A stretch of DNA of 64,000 nt from PHAA01 sp034927445 (GCA_034927445.1 JAYFPZ010000005.1:70576-134575), one strand, 5' to 3'; positions 51,290-59,806 are shown, counted from the stretch's first letter. Translations and numbers: made by a program. The notes: generated by a model from the letters alone, not told the origin.

Positions 51290-53137
51290 ATGATGCAAAT
51301 GAATCTGATCAGTGGACAGGATGAAAATAAAGTCCCAAACCGGCGGCGATATGAGATAAAAGAGGATTTAACCCGCTTTTATTCCCGCGCCTCTATGAAG
51401 AAAACCATACCGATGGTTGCTTTTATCGTGTCAATCCTACTCTTCGCCTTGGTCACGCCGGCTTTCGGTGCCGACAGTGCAAGCTCCGGAATAAAAGTAT
51501 ATTACAACGGCGAGTTCCAAGGCAGCAGCGCCTATATTGATCCCGCCAGCGGGGTGGGCATGGTGCCCCTGGCCCTTTTATCCTTTCCGGGGATGCGCCT
51601 GGATATACGTGATAATCAGGCCTGGTTTGCGCTCAATGGCCGGCAGTTACACAGTACAGTAGGGAGCAATACCTACACCATGGATGGGCAGAGCAAAACC
51701 TGGCGGAGTGGGGTGCAGCGCTGGCAGTACGGATTCGCCGTGCCCGGACGCGACCTCTTTGAAGCACTGGGGGCCAGCGTCCGCTGGGACGAAAACGAGA
51801 GAGCCATTTACATCACCGCTCCGGTGACGGCACCGGCCATTCCCAATCGTCTTAGTGAAGCAAGTCTGCCGCTGCGCCTGGCCTTCATCCAGGATGAGCA
51901 GTTGTGGCTGTTGGATGCGGGTGATCCGGGAGCCCAACCTTTCCTGGTGCCCAGCCGTAATATAGAGCAGATCATAGGCTGGTCCTATGACGGAAAATGG
52001 CTGGCCTATCTGCAGAGAGCGGGCGATGACGAATATGCGGGGATTGAAAATCTATGGGTGGTATCCTCTAATGGGCAGCAGCCCCAATGCCTGAATGAAG
52101 TGCCGATTGCCTATAATAATACCCCGGTATGGTCGCCGACGGAAAATATCATCGCTTACCAGGCCCAAGGGGGAGAGCCAGCAAATTCTGATAGCCGGAG
52201 TTTGTGGATTGCCGTCCAGGAAAACAGCCAATGGCAATGCCACGAGCTCCTGCCGGCGGCGGACCGGACCTTGGGTTCGGGCCTGACCTGGTTCCCGGAC
52301 GGTCAGAGCCTGGCGGTGAGCTGGGTGCACGATGAAAAAAACTTGCCCGAACTTGACCGGGTCGATTTACAGGGGAGAGCCAGCTGCCTGTTCGTACTAC
52401 CGGCGGCTTTAGCCGGAGATTATCAGGACGGAATGTTCATCCGGGATATCAACGGCCTCCAGCTGTCGCCGGATGGGCGCTATTTAGCCTGTTTCCTGGG
52501 TATGAACTCCGGTTCCATCAATGCCGACGGCATGGGCTTGCAGATCATTGATCTGCAGCAAGAGACCTCATTTCAGGTGGGCTGTGCGCTGGGGTATCCG
52601 GAATGGGCGGCATGGTCCCCGGACGGCCAAAAACTGGCGGCCATACTTGGATGCGGCCGCACGGCCAGTACCGGCAAACATCTGGCCTTGGTGCAGATAG
52701 ATAAAAACGGATTCAAGGTTCAGGACCTGGGGGAAACGGGCCAGGTAGACAGCCGGCCTATCTGGGACCCGAATGGCGATACATTGTATTTCACCCGCGG
52801 TCAGGAGAGTGAAGCCTGGCTGGAAGAAGGCCGGCACCAAGAAATACAAGTCCCCGGGCAGCGGATATTCTGCCGCCGGGATGAACAGGTGCAGAGCCTG
52901 AGCAAGCCGGGAGACGAGCAGGCTGATTACCCGCTGTCCTTATCCCCGGACGGCCAATACCTGGCTGTGCAGAGACTGGACTATGCCGACCTGGGGACTC
53001 TCTGCCTGATGAACCTGAAAGACGGTCAAATGCTCAAGCTCATGGATCAGGTGCAGGCCGATGCCGGCTATTACGGCAACTATTACCCGGACCGGGTCAG
53101 TATTTACTGGACTGCAACCAATCTGCCAAACTCCTAG
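51290..53137 (+). CDS. Exported protein: copper-amine-oxidase-like domain plus TolB-like propeller
   Basis: The 615-residue protein has an export signal (MKKTIPMVAFIVSILLFALV then TPAFGA). It next has a copper amine oxidase N-terminal-like domain (about residues 65-180: KVYYNGEFQGSSAYIDPASG, then EALGASVRWDENERAIYITAP). The rest is a six-bladed TolB-type propeller (SYDGKWLAYLQRAG, SPTENIIAYQAQG, SPDGRYLACFLG, SPDGQKLAAILG, SPDGQYLAVQRL). ATG 51290, behind GGAAGGGAT, gives about 35 residues before the signal; internal ATG 51395 starts exactly at the signal but has no ribosome binding site. The role is unknown; wall-associated sensing is possible. Confidence 0.82.
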   Translation: MMQMNLISGQDENKVPNRRRYEIKEDLTRFYSRASMKKTIPMVAFIVSILLFALVTPAFGADSASSGIKVYYNGEFQGSSAYIDPASGVGMVPLALLSFPGMRLDIRDNQAWFALNGRQLHSTVGSNTYTMDGQSKTWRSGVQRWQYGFAVPGRDLFEALGASVRWDENERAIYITAPVTAPAIPNRLSEASLPLRLAFIQDEQLWLLDAGDPGAQPFLVPSRNIEQIIGWSYDGKWLAYLQRAGDDEYAGIENLWVVSSNGQQPQCLNEVPIAYNNTPVWSPTENIIAYQAQGGEPANSDSRSLWIAVQENSQWQCHELLPAADRTLGSGLTWFPDGQSLAVSWVHDEKNLPELDRVDLQGRASCLFVLPAALAGDYQDGMFIRDINGLQLSPDGRYLACFLGMNSGSINADGMGLQIIDLQQETSFQVGCALGYPEWAAWSPDGQKLAAILGCGRTASTGKHLALVQIDKNGFKVQDLGETGQVDSRPIWDPNGDTLYFTRGQESEAWLEEGRHQEIQVPGQRIFCRRDEQVQSLSKPGDEQADYPLSLSPDGQYLAVQRLDYADLGTLCLMNLKDGQMLKLMDQVQADAGYYGNYYPDRVSIYWTATNLPNS

Positions 53138-53163
53138 CCCAAGGCCCTGCCGGTCGGTAATGA

Positions 53164-53262
53164 ATGGACAGCGAAAATAAACGGTATAACGTAGTCATTT
53201 CCGATGAAGCCACCCAAATGTTGGTATCCCACGCACGATTTATCTCTGCCATAAAGACGGTG
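53164..53262 (+). pseudogene. 5' remnant of a RelE/ParE-type toxin gene
   Basis: About 30 codons resemble the N-terminus of RelE/ParE-family toxins (YNVVISDEATQMLVSHARFI). Beyond about 53262 the frame leaves that family and runs into the convergent YitT-like gene. No antitoxin frame is nearby. It is a broken copy. Confidence 0.6.
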
Positions 53263-53279
53263 TACGACTATCACCCCAT

Positions 53280-54182
53280 TCAAAATTCCGGACCGCTCTT
53301 CTTGAATCCCCGGCCCAGAACCTCACTCGCTTCATTGATGATGATAAAGGCATTGGGATCGATATGAAAGACAACCTCTTTTAAGCGGGGCAGCTGTATC
53401 CTGCTGACGATAACCAGAATGACTTCCCGGCCTTCGCCGGTATAGGCCCCCCGGCCCTCCAGATAGGTGCATCCGCGATGCAGATTATCCAGGATTTCCG
53501 TTGCGATAGCTTCGCAATGGGTGGAGATTATCATGGCGCTTTTGCGCACATTTGCTCCCAATTGCACCTTGTCCACCACTCTGCCGCTGATGAAGATGGA
53601 TATGGCGGAAAAAAGAGTCAATTCCAGGTTGGAAGTGAACAGGAAAACCGCCAGGATGACAAGATTAACATAGAAAAAGATATTGCCGAAATTGTAGCCA
53701 TAGAAATGGCTGATAATCACCGCAATGATATCCAGTCCGCCGGTAGAGCCTTTGCTGCGCAGAGTGATGCCGACCCCCAGACCGTTTATCACTCCCCCCA
53801 ATATAGCCGCCAGCAAGAGATTGTTCAGATCCAGGTCAACCTGCCAGTTCTTGCAGATCCCCAGGAAAAAGGTCAGGGCCAGCATCCCCACCAGACTGTA
53901 CAGCGCAAACCGTTTGCTGATGAATTTATAGCCCCCTATGAAAATGGGTATGTTTAGGACCATATACCAGATCCAGATATCCGCCCCGGTCAGAAAATTA
54001 AGGATGATGGAAATTCCGCTGACTCCGCCGGTCAGCATATGTACAGGCACCAGCACCAGCTGGATGGCCAGGGCAATAATAAACGCCCCCAGCAGGATTC
54101 CCAGTATGTCCTTGTACGACATGGTTTCTCTAAACTCTCGCAAACTGGTCGCCACTTCACCGATAGGTTTGTTCAGGTGCAT
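53280..54182 (-). CDS. YitT family membrane protein (DUF2179)
   Basis: The 300-residue protein has five or six membrane helices in residues 25-200, including VPVHMLTGGVSGISIILNF and GVGITLRSKGSTGGLDIIAVI, and a C-terminal cytosolic DUF2179 domain (CTYLEGRGAYTGEGREVILVI lies within it). The family is widespread in Firmicutes; its transport substrate is unknown. ATG 54182 follows a good AGGAGG ribosome binding site. Confidence 0.92.
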   Translation of the reverse strand: MHLNKPIGEVATSLREFRETMSYKDILGILLGAFIIALAIQLVLVPVHMLTGGVSGISIILNFLTGADIWIWYMVLNIPIFIGGYKFISKRFALYSLVGMLALTFFLGICKNWQVDLDLNNLLLAAILGGVINGLGVGITLRSKGSTGGLDIIAVIISHFYGYNFGNIFFYVNLVILAVFLFTSNLELTLFSAISIFISGRVVDKVQLGANVRKSAMIISTHCEAIATEILDNLHRGCTYLEGRGAYTGEGREVILVIVSRIQLPRLKEVVFHIDPNAFIIINEASEVLGRGFKKSGPEF

Positions 54183-54290
54183 AAAGCTCCCTCCTAAAAT
54201 CCTTAATCCATGTCCTTATTTTAGCGCATACCATCCGAATGTGTGCTTATTTGTTGGAAGGGGAGAAAGCCCAACCGTCCATACGGAGCA

Positions 54291-55163
54291 TCATTTCTCA
54301 AATTCAGCCTCATGTTCTTTGAAGAATTCACGGTATATCTGTATGTTGCGCAGCTCAGTCCACTTTTTCGTAACCATAGGCTTTTCATCCAAATCATAAA
54401 TGACCGCGTCTTTCATTGAAATGATAAACGGCGAATGGGTTGAGATGATAAATTGACAATTATAAAACCGGGCGGAGTCCCATATAAATTGAAGCAGCTT
54501 AAGCTGAATTTCGGCGGACAGGCTGTTTTCCGGTTCATCCAGCAGATAAAGACTGTTTTCTCTGATTTCCCGGGTGAAAAACATAAAAGCGCTTTCACCA
54601 TTGGATTGTCCTTTGATATTTTGCATCAGACGGTCCCGGGCATATTGTGAACCGCTTTTTCTCTGAGTATCAGTAAATCTTTTCAGTTGCTCATAATCAT
54701 CCAAAGACTGTAATTGAAAATGAGAGTATTTCACCTCCGTATACTCGGAAAGCAAAGATTCTCTTTTGTTATCGATATTAGAATTAAGATAACGGAGATC
54801 AATCAGATAATCGAATACGTCATCGCTGGTAATAATCCGGCTGCTCTCCGGGAGTTGTCCCTGATAAAGCCAGTTTACATTATACCTGCACAGCTTTACA
54901 TACGCCGGGAAGAAAAAACTCTTGTTATAAACTGTGCCCCTCCTGATTTTTAAAGATTCTGCAATCACATTGAGAAGCGTTGTTTTTCCGGAACCGTTAC
55001 CCCCATAAAATATTGTAACCGGGGCAAATTGTATGACCTCAGGTTCCCATTGGTTAAATACCCTGAAGGGATAAAAGTCCGTATAGCAGGTTCTCTTGAT
55101 CTCACCCAAAAACGAATCCTGCATATGAACAGATGGTAAAGTAAAGCTTTCAAGATACAGCAT
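54291..55163 (-). CDS. Standalone AAA (SMC/ABC-like) ATPase
   Basis: The 290-residue protein has Walker A YGGNGSGKTT, an ABC-like signature SNGESAFMFF, Walker B LYLLDEPENSLS and the H-loop STHSPF. This is the OLD/RecF-like class of small ATPases. No fused nuclease or partner gene is visible; such proteins can be defence- or repair-related, but context gives no support. ATG 55163 was chosen behind AGGAAGG. It is divergent from the type I-like locus at 55.24 kb. Confidence 0.85.
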   Translation of the reverse strand: MLYLESFTLPSVHMQDSFLGEIKRTCYTDFYPFRVFNQWEPEVIQFAPVTIFYGGNGSGKTTLLNVIAESLKIRRGTVYNKSFFFPAYVKLCRYNVNWLYQGQLPESSRIITSDDVFDYLIDLRYLNSNIDNKRESLLSEYTEVKYSHFQLQSLDDYEQLKRFTDTQRKSGSQYARDRLMQNIKGQSNGESAFMFFTREIRENSLYLLDEPENSLSAEIQLKLLQFIWDSARFYNCQFIISTHSPFIISMKDAVIYDLDEKPMVTKKWTELRNIQIYREFFKEHEAEFEK

Positions 55164-55241
55164 AAATGCCTTCCTTCCGGTCTGAATCAAACAAACCAAA
55201 TCCCGCCTACGATATAGATAGTATATAACGTTGCTTTGCTT

Positions 55242-55360
55242 TTGACGAATATGCTTTCGTATGCTACTATAAAAATAATAAAAGGAGTTGCCGCTTTTTG
55301 TTCGGCGGTAGGTCCTAAAACGTGGTAGACCGCCTTCAAGGCGGTCTTGTTATTTTCTTT
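55242..55360 (+). ncRNA. Orphan antisense RNA of a type I toxin-antitoxin-like locus (copy A)
   Basis: TTGACG (55242-55247) and TACTAT (55265-55270), 17 bases apart, form a sigma-A promoter; the transcript should start near 55277. It contains GGAGTTGCCGCTT and GGCGGTAGGTCCTAAA, then a terminator with AGACCGCC (55327-55334) and GGCGGTCT (55340-55347) and a T-rich tail. The same layout occurs at 58.65 and 59.69 kb opposite a 26-codon toxin gene. Here only about the last eight toxin codons remain on the minus strand and the start is lost. Confidence 0.65.
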
Positions 55361-55420
55361 TATTTTTAAACACAAGGTAATAACATCCTATTTAACCCAT
55401 CTGGAGGATGACTAATCTGA

Positions 55421-55784
55421 ATTCCTCTGATAACTGAACGGTATTACTCCATGGGTATTGACCGGATTATAATAAGCGGGCTTAGCCATGGGAGCGGTAT
55501 TTTCCCGTTCTCTCTGGGAGAAGTGCTTTTGCTGTTGTTCTTATTCATTTTATTGTGGCAATTGGTTAAAATACTGGTCATTCTTTTAGGGACCAAAAAA
55601 TATCGTCAGTCCTGTGCCGGTCAGTATTTATTAATGCGCTGATCTTTCTCGGCATTCTTTATTTGGCCTTCATCCTGCTTTGGGGGTTGAACTACAACCG
55701 TCTCAGCTTTGCCCGCATTGCCAATTTGACTGTTCAACCTGCCACCATGAAGCACCTGCAGACAGACCGTTGGTTAAAAAACTA
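55421..55784 (+). pseudogene. DUF3810-like gene remnant, frameshifted and truncated
   Basis: The frame resembles the N-terminus of DUF3810 membrane proteins: ERYYSMGIDRIIIS, then FPFSLGEVLLLLFLFILLW. Near 55625 the homologous frame shifts; the next segment (INALIFLGILYLAFILLWGL then NYNRLSF) continues the family in another frame. The family is normally about 350 residues, so most of the gene is missing. It has no ribosome binding site and follows copy A of the type I-like locus. Confidence 0.65.
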
Positions 55785-55981
55785 ATAAAATTATATTTAA
55801 GAGACCATTATTATTGCTTTCCTTAAAAAAAAGAATTGAGCGGGAGATAAGTGGCTCCCCCAAGTTCAACCCCTTTTTTATGCCGATATTTACAAACTTG
55901 ACAATACTGGCTTTCTTAACCCATTTGGTACATAATACATATAATGTATTAATTTGCAATATGATGTAAGGAGCATGAGGT

Positions 55982-56293
55982 TTGGACAATAATGTTAGTA
56001 AAGAAGTCTTGGTCACTAGGAAAAAACATTTATTATGGGGGCTACTCTCGCTTGTTATTGGCGGTATAGGTACATTTTTTTTCCTTAATTTTTATCTAGA
56101 AATCATGCCAAATGTTCCGTTTTACCACCTTTTTATACCTTTTCCAATCGGTATTATAGGCTTTATCATTGGAGCAATTGGTTTAGTAAGATATGATGAT
56201 AGAATTTCATTGTATGCTGTTGTTTACAATCTGATATTAGCGGTATCACCGCTTCTTTATTGGCCCATTGGGCTTTTAATATTTGGGCCTTAA
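55982..56293 (+). CDS. Small membrane protein, three helices
   Basis: The 103-residue protein starts at TTG 55982 near AAGGAGCATGAGG and has three membrane helices (about 18-37, 49-68 and 76-100). I do not recognise the family. It lies in the decayed zone and is A/T-rich compared with its neighbours. Confidence 0.55.
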   Translation: MDNNVSKEVLVTRKKHLLWGLLSLVIGGIGTFFFLNFYLEIMPNVPFYHLFIPFPIGIIGFIIGAIGLVRYDDRISLYAVVYNLILAVSPLLYWPIGLLIFGP

Positions 56294-56396
56294 TTCTTAA
56301 GTTTATGCAATTCTTTTATCTGAAGCACAAGTTTTCTCTATATGGCAGATAACCATAATGGTTTTCAGCCTGCTTTCAAATTATAATCATACATTT

Positions 56397-56603
56397 TATT
56401 GATGAAGTTGAAAGATGCTATGTTTTTTTAAAAGCAATCCTTTTATGTATGAACGATGCCATGATGTTCGCCTGGAAACAGACGGTTACCGCAAGGCGAT
56501 AATTAATAACTATGTTCTGGTTTATAAGGTGGATGAAACAGCTAAAACAGTAATCAGTCATAGGTTCTTCAATGGTGCGCAAAACTATATTCGATTAATA
56601 TAG
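56397..56603 (+). pseudogene. RelE/ParE-family toxin gene remnant (duplicate of 59360-59668)
   Basis: DNA from about 56397 to 56603 closely matches codons 33-102 of the intact toxin gene at 59360, including RCHDVRLETDGYRK and NYVLVYKVDETAK. The first third and the antitoxin are missing. One A has been lost from the A-run near 56430, shifting the frame between residues corresponding to YVFLK and SNPF. It is therefore a 5'-truncated, frameshifted copy. Confidence 0.85.
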
Positions 56604-56624
56604 AAAACTGAAAACAAAAATAAC

Positions 56625-56740
56625 GGTCGTGTCATCCTGAGTGCAACGTAGGATATCCTTCGGAGAATAGCGTAATGATCAATAAGATCCTTCATTGCAG
56701 TCATCCTGAACGAAGTGATGGATCTTATCGTATATTATGC
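56625..56740. repeat. GTCATCCTGA-type intergenic repeat
   Basis: GTGTCATCCTGAGTG (near 56630) and GTCATCCTGAACGAAGTGATG (near 56700, 20 bases shown at most) flank GATCCTTC units similar to those at 4679-4754. No open frame is supported. It appears to be another copy of the dispersed non-coding repeat. Confidence 0.55.
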
Positions 56741-56845
56741 TATACTGTTAGATTCTCATAGCGGTTGTAGCCTCCGGCCATGGGTGGTTAATTAATATAG
56801 AAATAACGGATTCAGGTTAGCGTGGTGTCCCCTTGATCTTGCCAA

Positions 56846-58066
56846 CTAATACATCTCCCCGCTAAAACTGCGATTAAACCAATTCCATAAAGCGACTTCC
56901 CCCAGGGCAGGGTGGCGTATCGCAGAGAGCTCCCTCAGTTTTAACAGTTCCTTGGATGGTCCGGTAACCACCGCTCCATATACCTTTATGCCGTTCTTTT
57001 GTATATAATCGTTTCTCTTGTCAAGCTGCAGGTTGGCCGGATTGCCGCGGCATAATTTCTGAGCAGCCGCTTGATTTTCAGCCAGGAATTGCATGCCATC
57101 CGCGAAGTATTTTTGCCTGTCCAGGGCAGGATTTTGATTAAAATCAGAGAACCCCCAAACGCCATGAAAAGCTGACAGGGGCTCACCCCTCTGATTTAGG
57201 TCTTCGCTGTCTTCCAGCCCCGTATAAACTGCATACCAGCAAATATTAAGGTCATAGCCTTTTAATATTTCCTTTATCTCCTCCATCCTGTAGGGGGCGT
57301 CAAACGAAACAGCCATTTCCGCAACCGTACCTTCGGGTAGTATGGTTAATGTTTGCCATACCTCTTCCGCAGCAGGCGAAGAGCTTTGCTTCCTTTGATC
57401 GTTTGCCGCAGAATTTGGGGTGGGATAAATAAAGTAAAGGTAATTTTTATAAGCGCCATCCTGCCAGGTCCAATCGGAATTAATGAAATTAAAGAACTGT
57501 CTGACTTGCAGATTGCCTACTGACATGGGTTCTTTACCGACTAATTTTTGGAGGACATAAGTGCCCTGAGCCGCAAAGTATGGTTTTATATCCAACCTGT
57601 TTTGACCCCAGCCCATACTTGAAAAATACCAGGGAGGGGAGGGCGCGGGTATCTCCGGTTGGGTAGAAACATTAGGGAAAGTAAACTCGATCAAGGTGGC
57701 GGCTGTTTTTTGAACCCGGTAAAGCCTGGAATTTTCAGCTCCCCGATTAAAATAGAAGCTGGATGCAAGCATGCCGGCTATGTTTAAAACAATAAATAAT
57801 GCCAGTAAAAATAATGCCAGACTGAATCTGTTTTTGTATTTTGCCCGCCGTAATATCCTGGCCTGCTTGCGTTCATCCAGCGCATAGCTCACAGGTTGGG
57901 AAAAGCTGCCTTTTATTAATGGCTCGTTATTAAGAATATCTTCATCCAATAATTGACGACAGGCCGCACAACTTTCTAAATGCGATTCCATCGCCTGTTC
58001 CTCTTCCATAGTTGCATTTCCCTGAAGATACCTGTCTCTTAGCTCCTTATACTCATCACAATTCAC
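56846..58066 (-). CDS. Anti-sigma factor with zinc finger and sigma-regulator domains
   Basis: The 406-residue protein starts with an anti-sigma zinc finger (His-x3-Cys-x2-Cys: HLESCAAC), has one membrane helix (about residues 82-108) and an external domain of about 290 residues resembling sigma-factor regulator N/C domains (ending GAVVTGPSKELLKLREL). It would hold the ECF sigma factor at the membrane and release it on an envelope signal. The start is GTG 58066, overlapping the sigma gene by 11 bases. Confidence 0.87.
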   Translation of the reverse strand: MNCDEYKELRDRYLQGNATMEEEQAMESHLESCAACRQLLDEDILNNEPLIKGSFSQPVSYALDERKQARILRRAKYKNRFSLALFLLALFIVLNIAGMLASSFYFNRGAENSRLYRVQKTAATLIEFTFPNVSTQPEIPAPSPPWYFSSMGWGQNRLDIKPYFAAQGTYVLQKLVGKEPMSVGNLQVRQFFNFINSDWTWQDGAYKNYLYFIYPTPNSAANDQRKQSSSPAAEEVWQTLTILPEGTVAEMAVSFDAPYRMEEIKEILKGYDLNICWYAVYTGLEDSEDLNQRGEPLSAFHGVWGFSDFNQNPALDRQKYFADGMQFLAENQAAAQKLCRGNPANLQLDKRNDYIQKNGIKVYGAVVTGPSKELLKLRELSAIRHPALGEVALWNWFNRSFSGEMY

Positions 58067-58556
58067 CGGCCATCACCTCCCTGATTTTTTGACGTGCCCG
58101 CAATAAGCGTACTTTTACTGCCGAAAGACTAAGGTTCAAAATATCTGCAATCTCCTGATAAGTAAACTCATAATAATCTCTGAGGATTATTATTTGGCGG
58201 TCGTTATCCGGCAGCGAGTGCAGCATTCTTGACCATTGCCGCCAATCTTCTTTAACCATGTAATTCTGTTCAGGACTGGGGACCAGATGCGGGTTTATAT
58301 TATTCAGAACCTGAGGGTCAGTCTTAATCAAACGCTTTTCTTTGCGATACCAATCTATATAAGTGTTGTATGCTACCCGAAAGAGCCATGGCCGAACTCT
58401 TTCCCCCCTGTATAATTCCAGGTTTTCATAAGCTTTCAGAAATGTATCGTGCAGCAGGTCTTCAGCTGTCTGGGGATACCCGGAAAGCTGCACCAAGTAT
58501 TTGTACAGGTCATTCATATGGAATTTGTACACCTCTTCCAATGAACCGGCCTTCAT
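58056..58556 (-). CDS. ECF RNA polymerase sigma factor
   Basis: The 166-residue protein has sigma region 2 (YPQTAEDLLHDTFLKAYEN, then RPWLFRVAYNTYIDWYR) and region 4 (LPDNDRQIIILRDYYEFTYQ and LSLSAVKVRLLRARQKIRE). It resembles SigM/SigW/SigX-type envelope-stress factors of Firmicutes. ATG 58556 follows AAAGGGG. A promoter of ECF type precedes it, indicating autoregulation, and the anti-sigma gene follows. Confidence 0.93.
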   Translation of the reverse strand: MKAGSLEEVYKFHMNDLYKYLVQLSGYPQTAEDLLHDTFLKAYENLELYRGERVRPWLFRVAYNTYIDWYRKEKRLIKTDPQVLNNINPHLVPSPEQNYMVKEDWRQWSRMLHSLPDNDRQIIILRDYYEFTYQEIADILNLSLSAVKVRLLRARQKIREVMAGEL

Positions 58557-58577
58557 TTCATACCCCTTTCATAAGAA

Positions 58578-58605
58578 CAACGTTTAAACCAGGGAAAAAG
58601 TTACA
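58578..58605 (-). promoter_or_regulatory. ECF-type autoregulatory promoter
   Basis: On the minus strand TGTAAC (complement of 58600-58605) is followed after 17 bases by CGTT (complement of 58579-58582), the AAC-plus-CGT pattern of ECF promoters. The -35 is followed by the T-run often seen in SigM/SigW promoters. It lies about 25 bases before the sigma gene start codon, giving a short leader. Confidence 0.6.
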
Positions 58606-58652
58606 CCTGGGAGCAGACCGAAAAAGGCAGCGAAAGTCATTTTGCTTTGCTT

Positions 58653-58770
58653 TTGACGAATATTCCTGCGTATGCTACTATAAAAATAATAAAAGGAGTT
58701 GCCGCTTTTGGCCGGCGGTAGGTCCTAAACCGTGGAAGACCGCCTTAACGGGCGGTCTAGCTATTTCTTA
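58653..58770 (+). ncRNA. Antisense RNA of type I toxin-antitoxin-like locus (copy B)
   Basis: TTGACG (58653-58658) and TACTAT (58676-58681) with a 17-base spacer predict a start near 58688. The RNA of about 80 bases carries a 5' hairpin (TGCCGC with GCGGTA) and ends at the stem AGACCGCC (58737-58744) / GGCGGTCT (58751-58758) followed by a T-rich tail. It runs convergent to the 26-codon gene at 58761-58841, and the two transcripts would overlap at this shared terminator. Confidence 0.7.
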
Positions 58771-58841
58771 TGTTTCAAACACAAGGAAACAACCCCTACG
58801 ATCAGAAGGCGAAAGCTTAATAATTCCGGCCAACTAACCAT
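58761..58841 (-). CDS. 26-residue type I toxin-like membrane peptide (copy B)
   Basis: The peptide begins MVSWPELLSF, has a membrane segment (LLIVGVVSLCL) and ends KHKK, the pattern of Fst/TxpA/holin-like type I toxins. Compared with copy C it has Arg at residue 11 instead of Cys, at the start of the membrane segment. The ribosome binding site AGGGAGGTG is ideal but is paired with CACTTCCCT in the leader (hairpin 58848-58869, one G-T pair), which should limit translation. A TAAAAT -10 box (complement 58900-58905) predicts a start near 58892. An antisense RNA converges from the other strand. Confidence 0.72.
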   Translation of the reverse strand: MVSWPELLSFRLLIVGVVSLCLKHKK

Positions 58842-58847
58842 AGGCAT

Positions 58848-58905
58848 CACCTCCCTTCATAGGGAAGTGACCAACCGCCAAGCGGCAACTCCAATACTTA
58901 TTTTA
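58848..58905 (-). promoter_or_regulatory. Toxin promoter -10 and SD-sequestering leader (copy B)
   Basis: Reading the minus strand, TAAAAT (complement of 58900-58905) lies 7 bases before GGAGTTGCCGCTT, the predicted 5' end. The leader then forms CACTTCCCT-N4-AGGGAGGTG, hiding the ribosome binding site. The 13-base 5' sequence is identical to that of the opposing antisense RNA. The -35 (TTCCTC) is weak. Confidence 0.55.
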
Positions 58906-59106
58906 CCATATTTTATAAGCATGAGGAACATATGTTCTAAATCTGATGTTTTTTCATTAAACAATCTCTTCCATTATAGAGGAGATAAAGGAGCTGTTCT
59001 CATGTTTGCTTTCTTTCCCTGGTTACAGCCGCAGCTTAAACCAGCGCTTTTTAATTAACAATGGTATAATTATGGTATAATAATGCCATGAAGGAGTTGG
59101 TAAAAG

Positions 59107-59367
59107 ATGCCGCGTATCATCCCAATTAAAGATTTAAAAAATACCAGCGAAATTTCAGAAATGTGCCGGGAAGCAACCGAGCCGATCTATATAACTAAAA
59201 ATGGTTATGGAGATATGGTTATTATGAGTGTAAAAATGTACGAAGAAAAGTTATATATGCTCGATGTTTACAACAAACTAGCCGCAGCTGAAGCTCAGAT
59301 AGCTGTAGGGAAAGTAATGGATGGAGATGCATCAATAAAAAGCATACGAGAAAAATACAATGTATAA
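59107..59367 (+). CDS. Phd/YefM-type antitoxin
   Basis: The 86-residue protein has the Phd/YefM N-terminal DNA-binding fold (IIPIKDLKNTSEISEMC, ITKNGYGDMVIMSVKMYEE) and a C-terminal part (YNKLAAAEAQIAVGKVMDG) that should wrap the toxin. It overlaps the toxin gene by eight bases. Two TATAAT boxes in a direct repeat (near 59065 and 59078) precede it and may be an autoregulated promoter. The ribosome binding site is GAAGGAG. Confidence 0.9.
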   Translation: MPRIIPIKDLKNTSEISEMCREATEPIYITKNGYGDMVIMSVKMYEEKLYMLDVYNKLAAAEAQIAVGKVMDGDASIKSIREKYNV

Positions 59368-59668
59368 GCTGGTAATAACTGAACTTGCGCATGAGGACTT
59401 GGATAATATCATTGTGTATATCACTATTCAGCTCGATAATCCCATCGCGGCAGCGAATTTTCTGGATGAAGTTGAAAGATGCTACGTTTTCTTAAAAAGT
59501 AATCCGTTTATATACGAAAGATGCCATGATGTCCGCTTGGAAACAGACGGTTATCGCAAGGTGGTTATTAACAACTATGTTCTGGTTTATAAGGTGGATG
59601 AAACCGCTAAAATTGTGATCATTCACAGGTTTTTCTATGGAGCCCAAAACTATATTCGATTCATATAG
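59360..59668 (+). CDS. RelE/ParE-family toxin
   Basis: The 102-residue protein has the RelE/ParE fold pattern: YKLVITELAHEDLDNIIVYI (N-terminal strand and helix) and FLKSNPFIYERCHDVRLETD, then YRKVVINNYVLVYKVDETAK and VIIHRFFYGAQNYIRFI. The C-terminal Arg/Tyr/His set fits an mRNA interferase or gyrase-type toxin; which one cannot be told. It pairs with the upstream YefM-like antitoxin. A decayed duplicate lies at 56397. Confidence 0.9.
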   Translation: MYKLVITELAHEDLDNIIVYITIQLDNPIAAANFLDEVERCYVFLKSNPFIYERCHDVRLETDGYRKVVINNYVLVYKVDETAKIVIIHRFFYGAQNYIRFI

Positions 59669-59689
59669 AAATAACTTAGTGCTTTGCTT

Positions 59690-59806
59690 TTGACGAATAT
59701 TCCTGCGTATGCTACTATAAAAATAATAAAGGAGTTGCCGCTTTTGTCCGGCGGTAGGTCCTAAACTTGGGAAGACCGCCTTAACGGGCGGTCTAGTTAT
59801 TTCTTA
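59690..59806 (+). ncRNA. Antisense RNA of type I toxin-antitoxin-like locus (copy C)
   Basis: TTGACG (59690-59695) and TACTAT (59713-59718) with a 17-base spacer predict a start near 59725. The RNA ends at AGACCGCC (59773-59780) / GGCGGTCT (59787-59794) plus a T-rich tail. It is nearly identical to copy B and converges on the 26-codon gene 59797-59877. It starts just 22 bases after the RelE-like gene's stop, so it could also be reached by readthrough. Confidence 0.7.
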
